The notes beneath the pieces were generated by a model that had not been told where the DNA came from, searched no databases, and saw only the letters and a list, made by a program, of their open reading frames with translations. The translations under genes were made by a program, and so were the position numbers. Below, piece after piece: positions 1-13,915 of a DNA stretch of 64,000 nucleotides; the first letter of the stretch is position 1, and every line of letters starts with the position of its first letter. The DNA comes from Bugulina stolonifera (Eukaryota; Bryozoa; Gymnolaemata; Cheilostomatida; Bugulidae): NCBI GenBank assembly GCA_935421135.1, contig OW285196.1:7141501-7205500 (forward strand), written 5' to 3'.

Positions 1-2083
1 ATCTTTAATTGTAATAAAGTACATCAATATTATCTTACAATCGCTGGGCTGATGCTGAAACTACATTACAAGATACACTAATGACTTATAAGTTCTCAAG
101 TAGATATAGTAGAACAGCACTAGAGTATACTTGGAAGGTCAGCAAATAACAGTAAATGTTTATCAAATTCTAAAATTTTCATGAGTGATTATTTTACGTG
201 TTATTTCCACTGTAACAAAAGAGACGTTGCTCTCTGTAGAAAGTCTGCGCAGGTTATCATGTTATTATGCACAGATTATTGCACTGAATGTAGTAACAGC
301 ATCCTTAAATACGAAGAAGGTCATTGTCAAACTATTCTAGAGTCATAAAATTGGGGCCTTGTTTACGATAACACCAAAAATCTCTGCAGTTTGTGGAAAT
401 TTCAATGATTTGCTGTTTTTTAGGAATTATCCCCCTCCGTAACGAGATAATTTATCTTTTAATCATAGAGCTTTTGGACTGACACTCATGAAATTTCACC
501 TGGAGCACTAGACTGCTTGTGGTAGCATCATAGTTGAATATGAAAAGCCTATGTGTTATGGATTTGGTGCCAGAAGGTTTTCTATTATAGGGAATCATCC
601 CCTCTGCAACGAAGGAATTTTCCCTGTAATTATAAGACCTTTGAACTGACACTTATGAATTTTGACACAGACCACTAGACTACTTGTAGTAACATTATGT
701 TGAAATATGAAGAGATCATGCATTATGGATTTTGTGTCAGAAGGTTTGCAAACCACAAAAAATGGCAAATATTGGCAATTTTTGCTGAGGGGGTGAACTT
801 TGACCTAAAATTTGAGGTCTCCGTCAACATATTTCAGAGGGTTAGTTTCTAGAATTATAAAATTCAGGTCTTGTTTACTTTGGAGCCAAAAATTTGTGTA
901 GATTGGAGAGGTCAGGAGCGAACTTCAAAAACTAAGCCACTTTTTGATGGTTGGCTGATGGACTAATAAGGATGTTGTTAACAATGCAGCATTAATGTAG
1001 GTTGTGACAATTATATATTTGATAAATAATTTAGTTGGCAAAACAGATATTGTGCATAGAACATACAAAACAGAAAAGTTGGCGACTGACATGAACTGTG
1101 TTGAAGTAATTGTAAAATAGAAACAGGCCTAGTGTGTTAAAAGCAGTGATGAAAGGATTTATGGTTGAAGGGCACATGCAATCACCTGTTGAGATTCTAA
1201 CTGTCTATCCATATTTCTTGCCTTTGCCTGGTTCTCCCTACAAATAGTATTAGATAAAAATGTTTGATGTTGAACCACCCAATACTTAATGCAATTTAAA
1301 CATTGTTAAAATAGTAAAAAATTTAGACTGGCTAAACTTACTATCTAGGCAGAAGATCAAACACATGCTATTCTAATTCAAACATCTTTAAATCATCATC
1401 TTACATTTCAAAACCATAAGTACAAGTACAGAGTACATATTCAACTATCAGCGATTTGTAGAAAAGCTCAAATAAAATTTGAATAGTTTGTACAGAATTT
1501 CTACCACATGGCTTCCATGAGCCGATATGGAAGCAAAGGATAGCACACAATTTATATTATTCAGCTTTGTTTGCTAATTCCGACTGAGCAAAAAGCTACA
1601 ACAATAGAATTGTCTACAGTGTATAATTGAAGCTTTCGTCGAATTTCTCTGCCATTTGTATAACACCAGATATTAGGTACAGAACAAGCGAGGTCCCCTT
1701 AAATACTAGTAGTTCCAGATAAATACTTTTAAGCATTTGGTGGAGCACAATATTTGCATGTTTTTCAAAGTAAAATTGCACCCATGTAGAGATACTCAAC
1801 CTAAACATAGTGTAACATTGTACATTGTGTGAAAGCTAAAATTACGTTCTACTCAACCAGTGTAGTGAAGCGCTTAAATAATGTACCACTTTAAGATAAT
1901 ATAATTGAATTGTTTGAATTTTACGCCCTTCAACTCTCAACAGTTTATAGATAGCAGCTTCTGTTCACCATAGTTATAGGACAGCAACTAGAATTTTAAT
2001 GGAGTCTCTGTTTTACAAGTTTTATAACTGATGATTAATAACTTTTTTTCTGCAAGTATCTAACAACAATCTTATATATGTTA
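1..2083. other. Intergenic stretch, no gene seen
   Basis: I see no convincing exon here. The only structure is a diverged two-copy direct repeat at about 423-748. The rest is AT-rich unique DNA ending in the 3' flank of the minus-strand collagen gene. Confidence 0.5.
423..748. repeat. Diverged tandem duplication, about 169-bp period
   Basis: Two adjacent copies share an order of words: a GAAT-ATCCCCTC start, a block around GACACT-ATGAA, then CACTAGACT-CTTGT and a GGATTT-GTG-CAGAAGGTTT end. The copies differ by many substitutions and small indels, so the duplication is old. Function unknown. Confidence 0.6.
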
Positions 2084-4070
2084 CTAAACAGTTACATTGG
2101 GCCCTTTAGGTCCAGGGGTTCCAATTGGCCCAGCTGGACCTTGTGGTCCATTATCTCCTTTTGGGCCTGGCCCTCCAGGTGTACCAACAGCTCCAGTGTC
2201 CCCCTTAGGCCCAGCATCTCCTTTGGGCCCAGTCGTACCTTTAGGTCCTGGCCCACCAGTCGGTCCTTGTGGCCCTGGAGCACCACGATCACCCTTTGCA
2301 CCATCAGCTCCATCATTTCCCGGAGTACCAGGTAGACCTCTGGGTCCATCAGGTCCGGCTGGCCCATCTGACCCAGGTGGACCATCAGCGCCATCAGCCC
2401 CTCTTAGACCTGGTTCTCCTGGACTTCCTCTGTCTCCCTTTGGTCCATTTTGTCCTGGGGGACCATCTTCACCAGGTGTGCCAGGAAATCCTTGGTCTCC
2501 TTGTGGTCCTATCGGTCCAGGGCCACCAGGGTTTCCTTGAGGCCCTTGCTCTCCAGGACTGCCCTGTGTTCCAGGATTACCTCTTGGTCCTGCTGAGCCT
2601 GGTGCTCCTCTTTTACCTTTGGGTCCAGGTTTACCAACTCCAGGTTTCCCAACCCCTGGGTTTCCTTTAGCTCCTTTGGCACCCTTGTCTCCTTTAGACC
2701 CAGGGGCTCCCTGCAATAACAATCATCCATTTGTATTTACTGCGCACAGATATCACCCCACAAATTGGCCACTTACTGATGTCCCTGTAGCAGTGGGTGT
2801 GTTGCTCTCTACACAACTACAACTAAAATCATTCTGCAAATATTTTCTTAAGTGTGTTTATGCAGCAAGTATACTTAGCTGCTTATTTCAACTACATGAC
2901 TTCAAGTCTAATAATGAGCCAAGATAGCACTGATATTACCTTAGGACCAGGGGGTCCAGGTTTACAGCTACAACCTTGCCCACTTCCTCCTCTTCGAAAT
3001 GTCCTCTTCTCCCTCTGTGAAATTAAATGTCAAGAATCATTATAACAAGTACCAGTATGTTAGCTGTATGTGTAACAAGTAAACAATATTCTCAGTACCT
3101 TGTACAGCTGAGGAATAATGCCTAAATAATAGGTGATGTAAGCAACATCCATTGGTGGAAATTATAATATAGACTTGACCAGTTTGTCAAAAGTACATGG
3201 GAGAAAACAGAAATATCCTTGAATTGCGAAGTTCCTTTTCACAGTGTGTGCGGATATCATCATATACATGTAATCCACTTTTCCTACGTGAGCATTGATG
3301 TACTAGCATGTGCAAGAGTAAATTAATATTTTCCACTCACCTTATCATTTTTACTTTCCATTACTTGAATCACAATGGTTCGGAGTTTTATATAAACTAC
3401 GAATCAGTCAGAGTCCATTTAACTCGAATTTAATTCTTGATACAAAATTAATTAGTTTTCCATAAAAATAATAACTTGTATTATAATATTATAAACTAAC
3501 CAAAATTTCTACATTGTCACTAGATGCGCTCACTTCCAAGTTTCCTTTGAGTTGATTACCAGATCTTCTAGAGACAACCATCTCTAGATCACGGATCTTA
3601 CTGTTTTCCTAAAACAATATTTCACATGTGTATCACCAAGTGTATATACATTGGTATCATATTACAACTATCACTTCAGTCATGCAACACGAAAATTTGT
3701 ATTTATCTCAACATGTGTTTAAGCCAACAATATTTGGATGTGCATCGTAAATTTGCTTAATCTTTTAATTTTTACGTCTTTTAAATTAGCACACAAATTA
3801 AATTGAGCATGAAACTTACAACCAATTCAAAGATGCCTGTTAGGTCTTTTGGCAAACACCTCATATTCTCTAGAGGAAATACACAAAAGGTGTTTGAACT
3901 GTCCCACATTTTATGCTCACCTCTGCAAATTTTGTTGACATGTAGTTGAACATCATGATATTACTTATCATCAGTCCAATTGCCAGTAATCCAACCAGAG
4001 CTGTACCGTATCCATAAGCTTTGACTTTGGCTTTGTTGGAATGGACGATTGCATGATCTGATTTCTCCAT
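2084..4070 (-). CDS. Membrane-anchored short collagen, copy 1
   Basis: Four coding exons on the minus strand: 4070-3921, 3608-3501, 3014-2940 and 2710-2084 (960 nt, 319 residues), all joined in phase 0 at GT/AG sites. Residues 1-50 hold a short cytoplasmic tail and one membrane segment (about 23-45), as in a type II membrane protein. Exon 3 carries REKR, a likely furin-type cleavage site, and then C-S-C just before the Gly-X-Y region. Exon 4 is almost all Gly-X-Y triplets and ends in GPNVTV with no C-terminal globular domain. The order membrane anchor, basic cleavage site, cysteine pair, triple helix resembles nematode cuticle collagens and vertebrate membrane collagens, and the length suits sponge short-chain collagens. 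The start is the first ATG before the membrane segment. Its partner is the plus-strand gene at 9940. The family is clear; its exact role in the matrix is inferred. Confidence 0.88.
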
Positions 4071-7000
4071 CTTTAACAAAAAAACGATATTATGTATATT
4101 ATGAACATGCAGACTGAATAGACACATGTGTCTGTAACAATACATGTAGATCGTTTTAGGCAGTGTTGGCTTTAATTTAGGAGCAATTAATGCTTAGGCC
4201 CATGATCTACATGGTGCATATACATGTATACAGAAGTTTAGACAAGAACCCTCTGATATTGAACCAAATTATGAAAGCGGGAAATTCTTACCAGCACCCC
4301 CCCCCCCCCTTTCCAAGTTGCTATGGCTTTGATATCAGGCTATTTGAAACACATGGAAGTGAGAATTGGCAAAGCAAACTTGGGTAAAACTCATAATTAC
4401 TGTACACATGAAATTATAACAACAACGAACCCTAGCATAAGCACCAATAATGTCTTTTGTCTACCATATTTCCCATTTCTAAAGTGGCTCTTAATGTTAA
4501 CCTACATGCAGGTTGATACAAAGTGCTCTACTTACGTTCACTGATGTCTTGAGAACTGAGAGACCTCTGAGAGCTGACTTGGTTGCCGAATGACTTCAGT
4601 AAACTCTGAATTGTTCAGCAACATCTTCACCTTATATACTTTGCCACCTTTGTACCCAGAGTCTCCCAAACAATTAGGTGACTACACCAACTGCTTCCAC
4701 CAATTAGGTGACTACACCAACTGTTTCCACCAATTAGATGACTGCGCACAAAATCTTTCCAGCAATTAGGTAATATTTTGTTGTTCAATGGAGGGAAACT
4801 GTATTGGTCGGCTGAGAATAATATAATCCCTTCCACTGTTCCTCTCACTACATTTATAGCAATTGATACCAATGTATATGCCGGTTGTGCCTGCATGTAC
4901 ATATTACAAAGTCAACCAACAATCACTATAAAAATGCGACCAGTAATTATAAAATGTGCATATCCTTCATCATAATGTCTTGCCAAATTATGTAGAGGTA
5001 TATGTCTCTGGTATTTCTTATAATGAACGTCAGGATGTAGTGGTTTTTTGACAGGTAGGAAGTAAAACGTGTTTTTTTACTTTGTACTAAGTGCAGTGAG
5101 TTTATCCCCTTAAAATGATAGAGATAACATAAATGTACATGAATGTATATGTAGTTATTGTATTTGCCAAGATGTCCGTAATCTTTAATCACAACAACAA
5201 TGTTGTCTATTTACCCTGCTCCTTATTTTGACCAATTTATGCCTTATTTTTCACAAATACATGTACATTACTCCATATACAAAGGTACATGTACATACAT
5301 CATGTAACTATTTATCTTACATAAGCAAAAATTGACACACATTATCATATTAATACTGTTAGCAAAGTAGGCTTACTAAATTTACATGCACATGTATATA
5401 CATGTAAAATTTGAAACTTTTCCAACATTACATGTACATGTACGTTTGATTAAAAACCAATTAAAGCAAATTAATGATGCTTTTTTTCTCTCACACAATA
5501 CATGGTATAATTAGGTATTGTAAACAATGCTGGTTTGGATTTTTATTCAAAAATTCCAAGTAATATGCATTTACTAATAATACCATTAATAATAAATGCA
5601 TAAATGCCAGTTTGCTCAGAGTATGTCTATTGCCCACTGGTGCAGCTTCTTTCCTAAGGTTGCCCAAACTTGTTATAGTGATAGTTGTTACCGGTATTTT
5701 CATGAATGTGAAGCAAATCTATGGCTGCTCAAAACATATTCATTGCAGAGAAAACTGTAGCACTAGTGTGTTATGACATAAAAATGTGTGTATAGGAACA
5801 TCATTGTGGGGTTGTGGATGCTCACAGCCAATACCATTGCAGCAACAACGCAACATACATACATAAAGATTAGTATGTCGACCCATGTTGATCGTTACTT
5901 CATGCAACATAGATGTAGGTCTTCAGACATTGCAGTGTATACAGTGCGTTACCACTTGTACAATGCTAATACAAAACCTTGCTAACATAACTGAACAAAT
6001 GCGGAAGAACTTTTTCCTTGTTAAGCATTCATTGTATATAATCTTCAACCACCTGCCAGACACTTGGTACTGACTGACATTACTCACATGTCCTTGCTGA
6101 TACAGAGTTGTATCTATAGAGGATAGGATAATACCCAGGTGAATCATTTCCACAGTTAACAAAAAATACGTAAGGATTACTTTACTGTCAACAAGTTGGC
6201 ACACTTTGTGAGCATAATCCACATACATGTATAATTAATCTACTATAAATTAAGGTTTAACTGCGGAAAAATAATCAAATCTTACATCTCAATGTACATT
6301 ATACCAATAATAGAAATCTGTAATCTAACGTGTGATTGGCTAATTATGATAGCAACAGGTATAAGATAACAAAATAGACTTTCTCAAAGAAGCTGTCAAA
6401 ATTGTGGAGGTCGCATGTAAAAAATTATCTGAAACAATACTATTGTTTAATTTTATCAGAATAATAACGGATCTAAAACTTACAATAATATTGTGCTTGC
6501 AGGATTAGGCTTAGATTAACATTGTTTTTGAGGAAGGCAATTAATGTCATGGTCTGCCAATGTTATTTTGACAGGAAATGATGTCTTCCAGTTTAGGAGT
6601 ATTTATCTTTGTTCCGTTCAGGTATTCTAGGGCTAAAACAAATATCCGTCATGTTGTATTAGCCAATACTTAGATGTACATGTACAAGCATGCAAGTCTT
6701 CACTGCTTTACGAGCATCTGCCTTTTATTTCTGAATCTACGATAAAATATTAAAACTGAAAGTTGAATAAAATATATTTCTGTACAATGTATGGAATTTG
6801 TATATGTGTCAGTTTAAAGCTGTAAAAGCCCTCATCCATGATAGCAACTTTGTAGAAGCATTATTTAATGTGTATGCATGTTCGTCACAAGAATCATAGT
6901 ACTTGCCATCAGTATTGGAATACCCAAATTAGCGGTTTTCTACTCCCTATATTAAAACTACTTTGCTACGCTTATACATGATGTAGCTTATAACAATATT

Positions 7001-9939
7001 CTTGATGTTTATAGAATATATTTTTCACTAATAGACTGAAAAAATGAATATGATTATAATGGTGAGTTACTGTTGCTATTAGATTTTTGTTTGCATGTAC
7101 ATGTACCTGATCAGTAAGCTAATTTGATTATACATGTACATTGTACATATTTTGTAATATGATAGAAATTTCTATTTTGTAGCCATTCCAAAACTGGTAA
7201 ATAATATTTAATTTTTACCTGCCATCTTTATGTACTCTTTGAGTTATCTGAAAAATAAAATTTTTACTTGCATGTTAGTTACTAGATTGCATAAAATAGA
7301 GGGAAATACATGCATTTTCTGTGCAAAATTTTATCTGAAATAAAAATATCATAAATTTACTATAAATCCATTGAACATGTAAGTGAAGGCGTCTCCTGTC
7401 CATGACTAATACCTAAGCTTGATGAACACACATGAGTACACCTCCATGTATATTTATATGTAAACCGCACTCCAGCATATTCATCAGGTGGACAGTGCGC
7501 TCTATAATTGTAAAAGGTACCTCAAAACTGTGACCAATGTCTGCTCCCAAGAATATAACTGCTCTCTGAGAAGTCTGGGCAAACTTTAAGAAATACATAT
7601 TCTGCTGTCTTCTCAATGCAGGGGCGTATTTTAAGGGGCGGCAGGGAGGCACTGCCGCCCCTGTTGCCAAAATAAAGTGGCCTAAAAACACTACTTTTGA
7701 AAATTCAGCACTTTTTCCCCTAATATTTGCTTCATTTCCGGTTTGCGACCGAAGCGTTATCACTCTAGTTATAACTCTATGGCGTCATCACTTTACTTAT
7801 AACTCTATGGTGTTGCTGCGCAACAATAACCAGTAATCCTGGAATAATGACTACATTGCAAGTGGTACACAAAGGGGCCCATAAAACTGTGTACTCTGCT
7901 AAAAGGCTCTATGGCTATGCCAAGGTTAATAACTTGCGGTCTTGTGAATGAATGAATAAATTATTTTTATGGATAGTTATTTATACCAAGGAAAAAATAA
8001 TGAGTGCAAAAGTAAAAGTAGTGAACAGTTGAATCAGTTGAATCAATTTTTAAGTCACTGCTATTCATGAGGTTGTTCCTTTCTTGTCACTGACTACGAG
8101 CAGATGCATGAAATTCAATTCCAATATTATTTTGGCTTCTTTCAAAAATAAATATTTGTAATTTATTCTTTTAATATAATTAAAAGTTTTTGCATTCATT
8201 TTATTTATTCATTCCAGCCATTGCCACTCCACTGACAGCTACCACTCTACTGCTACATTCACTACTAACATCTAAATATGTATTGTAAAGAAAAACCACT
8301 AATTTAAAAATAAAATAATATAACAATAATTAAATATTTTAATTTAAAATTTTAAATTCATGCAATAATTCCACTATTAATATTATCTTAGCTTTAACAG
8401 GCTACTACACTTTTCTTACAAAGATACAATATTTATTTTAAATGCAATTTATTTTAAATAATTAATTTATAATGACAATAGTTGTTGATCAGCTGTTAAA
8501 AGTTGAAAATTTTAATTTATAAAATACACTTGCGTCTATAGACTCTTTGTAAAATGATACAATCATGCAGTATTGTAGTTATTATAAAATTCTACTAGCT
8601 AGTAGTAGTACTGTAACACCTTCACTCCTGTTGCAAGTAGTTGTTAGTTACTGTATTTTTAAGCAGAAATAGTAATGTAGTGATGCTAGAACTAGCATGC
8701 TGGTATGTCTAATTTTTGCACTTCAGACAGTGAGATTTAAAAATTTTCCGCTGCGCGTGCACTTGCGGGGGGTGACCCCACCCCACCCCCCGCACCCCCC
8801 TCCTACCCAACTTTCTGCCTCCCCACTTAATATTTCTAACCTACGCCCCTGCAATGTGAGTGGGTGAGCTAACAACAGTTTATGAAGTGAAGGAATTGGA
8901 AGCAAAACAATGTTCATGAGTTCATGTGTTGACTAAAATGATTTACCAATAAAACAGTAATAATCCATGATTAGCCTCTAGGTGACAGATCTTGTGTTTA
9001 ATTACAAACCATGTCTTCATCAGTATGTTTGATTATGATGTGAATATATTATGTCAATGTATGTCTCCACAGTGTAACCACTTCCTTTACATGATCCCAT
9101 GGTCATAACAAGCTCATATAAGACTAGGAGTGCTACTCTGTAGCTCACATCCATAATTTACCGTTCATCTAGTCTATATCAACTACACAAACGTAAGTAG
9201 AATAATATGACACTATATGCATCGTATTATCCTGAACATTCAAGACTCAATTTGTATTGAGTTGTCACCATGTTAATTTTATGTTGTTACTCAATGTGCT
9301 GTACACACACATACAGTGAAAAATTATGGCTGTTGCTGCCCAAAATATTGTAGGGCATCGCTATTTTCTACACAGCTGAAATTTTGGCTTGTCACATATA
9401 TAAAATATTTTTCTTTTTTAACAATCATGCATGCATTATACAAACCCTGACCAATTTTAGCTGATTTATTTATATTTCACGTATTGGATTGCACAGCCAT
9501 TAGCTCTATAGCACAACTTACTTTGGCAGTCCATCAATAATTGTTAACGGCATAATGTGCATTACGCATCATTTTATTCCATGCAACTTCACCATGAAAA
9601 CTCATGAATTCTATTGACTCATTGTACATTATGTACAGCGTAAGTAGACTCAGTCATTCCACAACATTTTCTGTACAAGTTACGAAACTAAAGCAGTATG
9701 CTAACAATACATTGTGCATCCAGAGTTCATCTATAATCTTATATTATGCAATTTATATTACAATATCTAAATATATTGTAATATACAATGTACATAATCA
9801 TACATGTAGTCTAGTCAAGGAGAAATATTTTGACTTTATTCTGTTTAACTCAACTCCATATTTTATGTACAATTATGAATTATTAGTAACTACAAGTAAT
9901 TACAGTCTATTTGTACTTTTTTATTCACTTCTCTTCTAG
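4071..9939. other. Intergenic region between divergent collagen genes
   Basis: This 5.9-kb stretch between the two collagen starts probably holds both promoters. No coding exon is supported. It contains three short near-repeats of an AATTAG/CACCAATTAGGTGACT type near 4670-4740, many TACATGTA words (for example 5256-5290, 5390-5440, 7095-7145), a small non-autonomous transposon (7619-8851) and AT-rich DNA. Confidence 0.5.
7619..8851. mobile_element. Non-autonomous DNA transposon with CAGGGGCGTA ends
   Basis: The element begins CAGGGGCGTA and ends TACGCCCCTG, a perfect 10-bp inverted repeat. CAATG directly flanks both sides (7614-7618 and 8852-8856), which reads as a target duplication. The 1,233 bp between carry no credible protein gene. 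G/C-rich tracts near both ends contrast with an AT-rich centre. The superfamily is uncertain: the CAG-type end recalls hAT elements, but only 5 bp of duplication can be seen. Confidence 0.7.
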
Positions 9940-12490
9940 ATGGATGGCCTTAATTCTGGAGTACCAGAGGCTAACAAAGCAAAACTCAAAGTGGTGGGCT
10001 ATGGTACAGTTTTCCTTGCCTTGTTCATGCTTGGGTTGATTACTTCAAACATATTCATGTTTGGCTACATATACCGAAGATTTGATCAGGTGAGTGCAGT
10101 GTAAAGGGAGATTCCCACCAACCCTCAATTACTTTACCACATCAAAAGTTCAATCTCAAGACAAAGTGATGGTAATGTAACTATCAGAATGTAGCTAATA
10201 GTATCCTTTTATTGCAAAGAGTTTCTGCCATTTCTGCAATGAACAGTCCGTTGTTTTGTAGGTGACCATATTTCAGCAATTTCTAGAAATGTTGATTATT
10301 TTGTTGTATATCAGAGATTTCATGTTTCATATTCCACGTGAGGTTAAAATAAGCACTGCAACCATATACATGTACCTGCCATGGTGACGTCATATGGTAT
10401 GATAATAATTATTACCACACTACATGATTGTATAATATTATGGCATTATAATGTTAGTATTGTATGACCCCAATGACGCAGATTGTAATGATGAAAATAT
10501 AATTAATAGGACAGTCAGAGAATACTAGATTTGCAACTAGAGTTGGAAAAAGATGGTGATGCTTCCACATTGTTGGTAAGTTACATGCAGAGGTCTAACT
10601 TAGCACTTAAGAAATTGGATCACATATTTTCCCTACTGTGTCAGTCAGCATGCACTTCTATTACTAACATTTTGTTTGGTATAACAGTCTACTTATATTT
10701 TGCTGACTCCTAAACCCTTCAACAAAATTACCTCCATTAAATATTTAAGAAATGAAATAAATATGTTACTTTAGTTCGGGATGTAGAAAAGCAAAGAAGC
10801 GGTTTAATGTTGGTGCAGAACCGGGTTTATTCAGATAATTTAAAAATTGATAATAACTAACTTTTTAATCTGTACTAAATTTGTTCTAGTGACAAGCTCT
10901 TATTTCACCAGCACATTGTGTATTTGGTAGTTACTATTTTCAGCGAGAGAAGAGAACATTCGTTGCTCACAGAACTAGTTGTGGGTGTAAAGCAGGACCT
11001 CCTGGACCCAAGGTGAGTCATTACCATGCCTTCCTGTTCAGTATCAAAAACTCATTTTTTTCTCTTTGACTTAGTAACAGCTGTACTACTGTGCGTCTGT
11101 GCAACTGTACTACTGTGCGACTGAATGACTGCAGCTGCATGGATCGGCTTAAGGCTATGACATTAAAAAGTTGAACCAATGAACCAATGATGCTGGGCAT
11201 ACATCGTATATACAGTGTAGTTGTCAGGATGTATGAAATGACAATCGCTGTTTCAATTCGTACTATATCAATGTTTTTAAATTTCACATTAGTGAAAAAT
11301 TCAGTCTCCATCTAACACTACAATGTACATGTACATGTATTTATTGCTACATTTCTAACCTTTCACTTGGTTCGTTCCATCTCTGCCTTCCTGAGTGTGT
11401 GGTAGGTATGCCTACAGACAATACACAAAACAGAAGTGGCGTCTGTAAATATGCAAACAATAATGATAAGTCTCTACATATTCTTATTCATAGGTTTATT
11501 GAAATCTACATTCGTCTTTTGCCAGCTCCGCATTACCCTCAGTTTGTTTGTTTCATGTATATAGGGCCCACCAGGAACAAAAGGTCCTAGAGGAAGCAAG
11601 GGATCAAAGGGAGACAAAGGAAAAGATATCCGTGGAGCATCACTGCCTGGCCCAAGAGGACCTAAAGGTGCTAAGGGAATCTCTGGTGGCCGTGGACCAA
11701 TGGGACCAAGAGGTGCGAATGGTAATAATGGGTCACAAGGGCTTCCAGGAATTATTGGTAATCCAGGACCTACAGGTGCAATTGGGCTGCCCGGAGATGT
11801 TGGGCCCCCAGGTGCTCTTGGCGAAAACAATGAAGTGAAAGGACCCAGAGGAGATCAGGGTCCGCAAGGACCTAGAGGCCCCACCGGTTCTCCTGGCGGA
11901 CAAGGTAATCTTGGTCCAGTAGGTCCTGCAGGACCACAAGGTCCAGTTGGCCCAGTTGGGTCAGATGGAGACGATGGAAAAGATGGGGAGCCTGGTAAAC
12001 CTGGACCTCCAGGTCCCAAAGGTGAATCAGGCTCATCAATGGTTGGCGATAAAGGCCCACCTGGAGACAAAGGGATGCCAGGTAATGATGGCGATGATGG
12101 CATAGCCGGATCAAAGGGTGCGCGGGGAATGCCAGGAGAGCAAGGACCTGTTGGTAAACCCGGAAATCCAGGACCACAGGTATATGTCCGTTAACATGTA
12201 CATTTATAAGGTTCTCTTGATTATATTTAATACAGAACAGTAGAGTTTCATAAGATAAGCTGGTTTTTTCTGCATACACCTAGAATACTTAACATACATG
12301 TACCTTTTTACAAATCCATGTAGCTAAGCTCGAAGGCAAGCTGAGAAAAGTAAATGTTGTTTGTTGCTACTCCAAGCATTAAAAGAACATTTTGAACTGC
12401 AATACAATCATGTTTATACCTTTATTATAGGGAACAAAAGGTTCGTCTTCCAAGGGATATGGAGTTCAGACAGAGAGCCATGACTACTAG
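9940..12490 (+). CDS. Membrane-anchored short collagen, copy 2
   Basis: Five plus-strand exons: 9940-10089, 10510-10575, 10944-11012, 11565-12179 and 12431-12490 (960 nt, 319 residues), all phase 0 with GT/AG borders. Exon 1 is 150 nt, as in copy 1, and gives an N-terminal tail plus one membrane segment in residues 20-45. Exon 3 again has REKR followed by C-G-C and the first Gly-X-Y triplets. Exon 4 is a Gly-X-Y stretch with few breaks. Exon 5 adds a short tail with a serine run and a final tyrosine before TAG. The shared exon plan and matching length show that the two head-to-head genes are paralogues; copy 2 has a shorter exon 2 and an extra terminal exon. The protein is probably a membrane collagen shed by a furin-like protease and joined through the C-x-C motif. 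That activity is inferred from the family. Confidence 0.88.
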
Positions 12491-13915
12491 GACACTGAAA
12501 CACATCAGTATCCCAGAATTTCCAGCACAGTATCATCGGATACCAGGCATATGCATAGTAGCTAATCATAAGAAAGTGTGGATCTTGTCAAACTTCTACC
12601 CTGAAACACGTTGTATCCTTATCATGACAGCTTCACATCACAGAATAGAATTAGTTCACATGGATGCCTCGTAGTATAGCATAGCCAATATTTTTATTAT
12701 ATGTACTTTATTGCTACTTTTTATACGATAGTATTTCTCTACTCTCTTGTCCTATAAAATTACAGTACGCCGTCGCTAGTGCGCATGTCCTTACATTAGA
12801 GACTACGATGTACATATCTAGAGTTAATACGTAAGTTCTAGTGTACATGTACATTCAGACTACTAGCAGCTACTGGCATCCATCTGTAGCATTGTAAGTG
12901 TCATAACTGTTGGTAGTACCACTATTAGCATTCTAGCAACCACTGGTAACAATAATAAATAAAACATTGTTATATAACCTTGTAACTTAGACAATTTAGC
13001 AGCTGGTAGAGGTATATTACTGAGTGTCAGCACCTGACTGGTCTATGTGTGGCCAGAGTATTTAAGCTAAGCACAAGAGTTTCCATTTTTAGCCTTGCAG
13101 TTCTCTCAAGGATTGATATTTTATTTATACTGCCTATAATACAGTCATGTAAATCATCAACATTGAAGTAGCTGGGTTTTCCACCTGGGCAATTAGCACA
13201 TGACCACATTGATACTAGATGTAAGTAACAACATCACATTGTGATTCCAGTTGGAGTCTCTCGTTGCTGAAGTCAGTTGTTTTATTTACATGTAGATATG
13301 GATTTATTGTTGTTTCTACTACCAGGTGCTAAAAATGCAGCTAATAACATTGAAAGGGGTTTGGGGTTACAAATGAGAATAAAATAAAATAAACAAAAAG
13401 TGGAAATAAAGGTAAATTAAAAAATTTACGACAAAGGGTAGAGTGTATTATAATTCAGACGCCCCTTACACCCCTTATGTGTAATAAGGTTGCCATAAAA
13501 TGAGGAGTGTTTTGTGTGCAGTTAGCTCAGTGCACGTCAGTTTCTAGCTGGCAAAGTTTCCTTTCTACAGTGTTGCTGCGCTGGTGTAGAGCTAATGTGT
13601 CCTGATCACTACACTAGGTGCCGTAAAGGCCCTTGGGTTATCATGAACTGGTTTTTTCATGAATGTGAAATAAAGTACCTGACTGTTCAATTGAAAAATT
13701 GTGAATTATTATATAAATCAACATCACATATGAATATTATGTAATGATTCAGAGGCACTATCATTTGACAGATAAGATCGCAAGAAAGCAAAATAGTAGA
13801 CTGATTACAAGTTGATGGTAGACTAATGTTAGACTCAACTGTTCTGTCTAAATGCCAAGATGGTGGACAATGATGGCATCCCTGCCAGGTTGGTCCACTG
13901 CATTTACCAAACCGG
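12491..13915. other. Intergenic gap, collagen to fucosyltransferase
   Basis: This is the convergent 3' side of collagen copy 2 and the first fucosyltransferase. I see no exon and no clear transposon. The short open frames near 13027-13209 and 13687-13900 have no splice support. Confidence 0.5.

Noticed and set aside
2092..2730. Opposite-strand and shifted frames across the collagen exons
   Set aside because: Gly-X-Y coding keeps other frames open; only the frames given have splice support. The same holds at 11474-12279.
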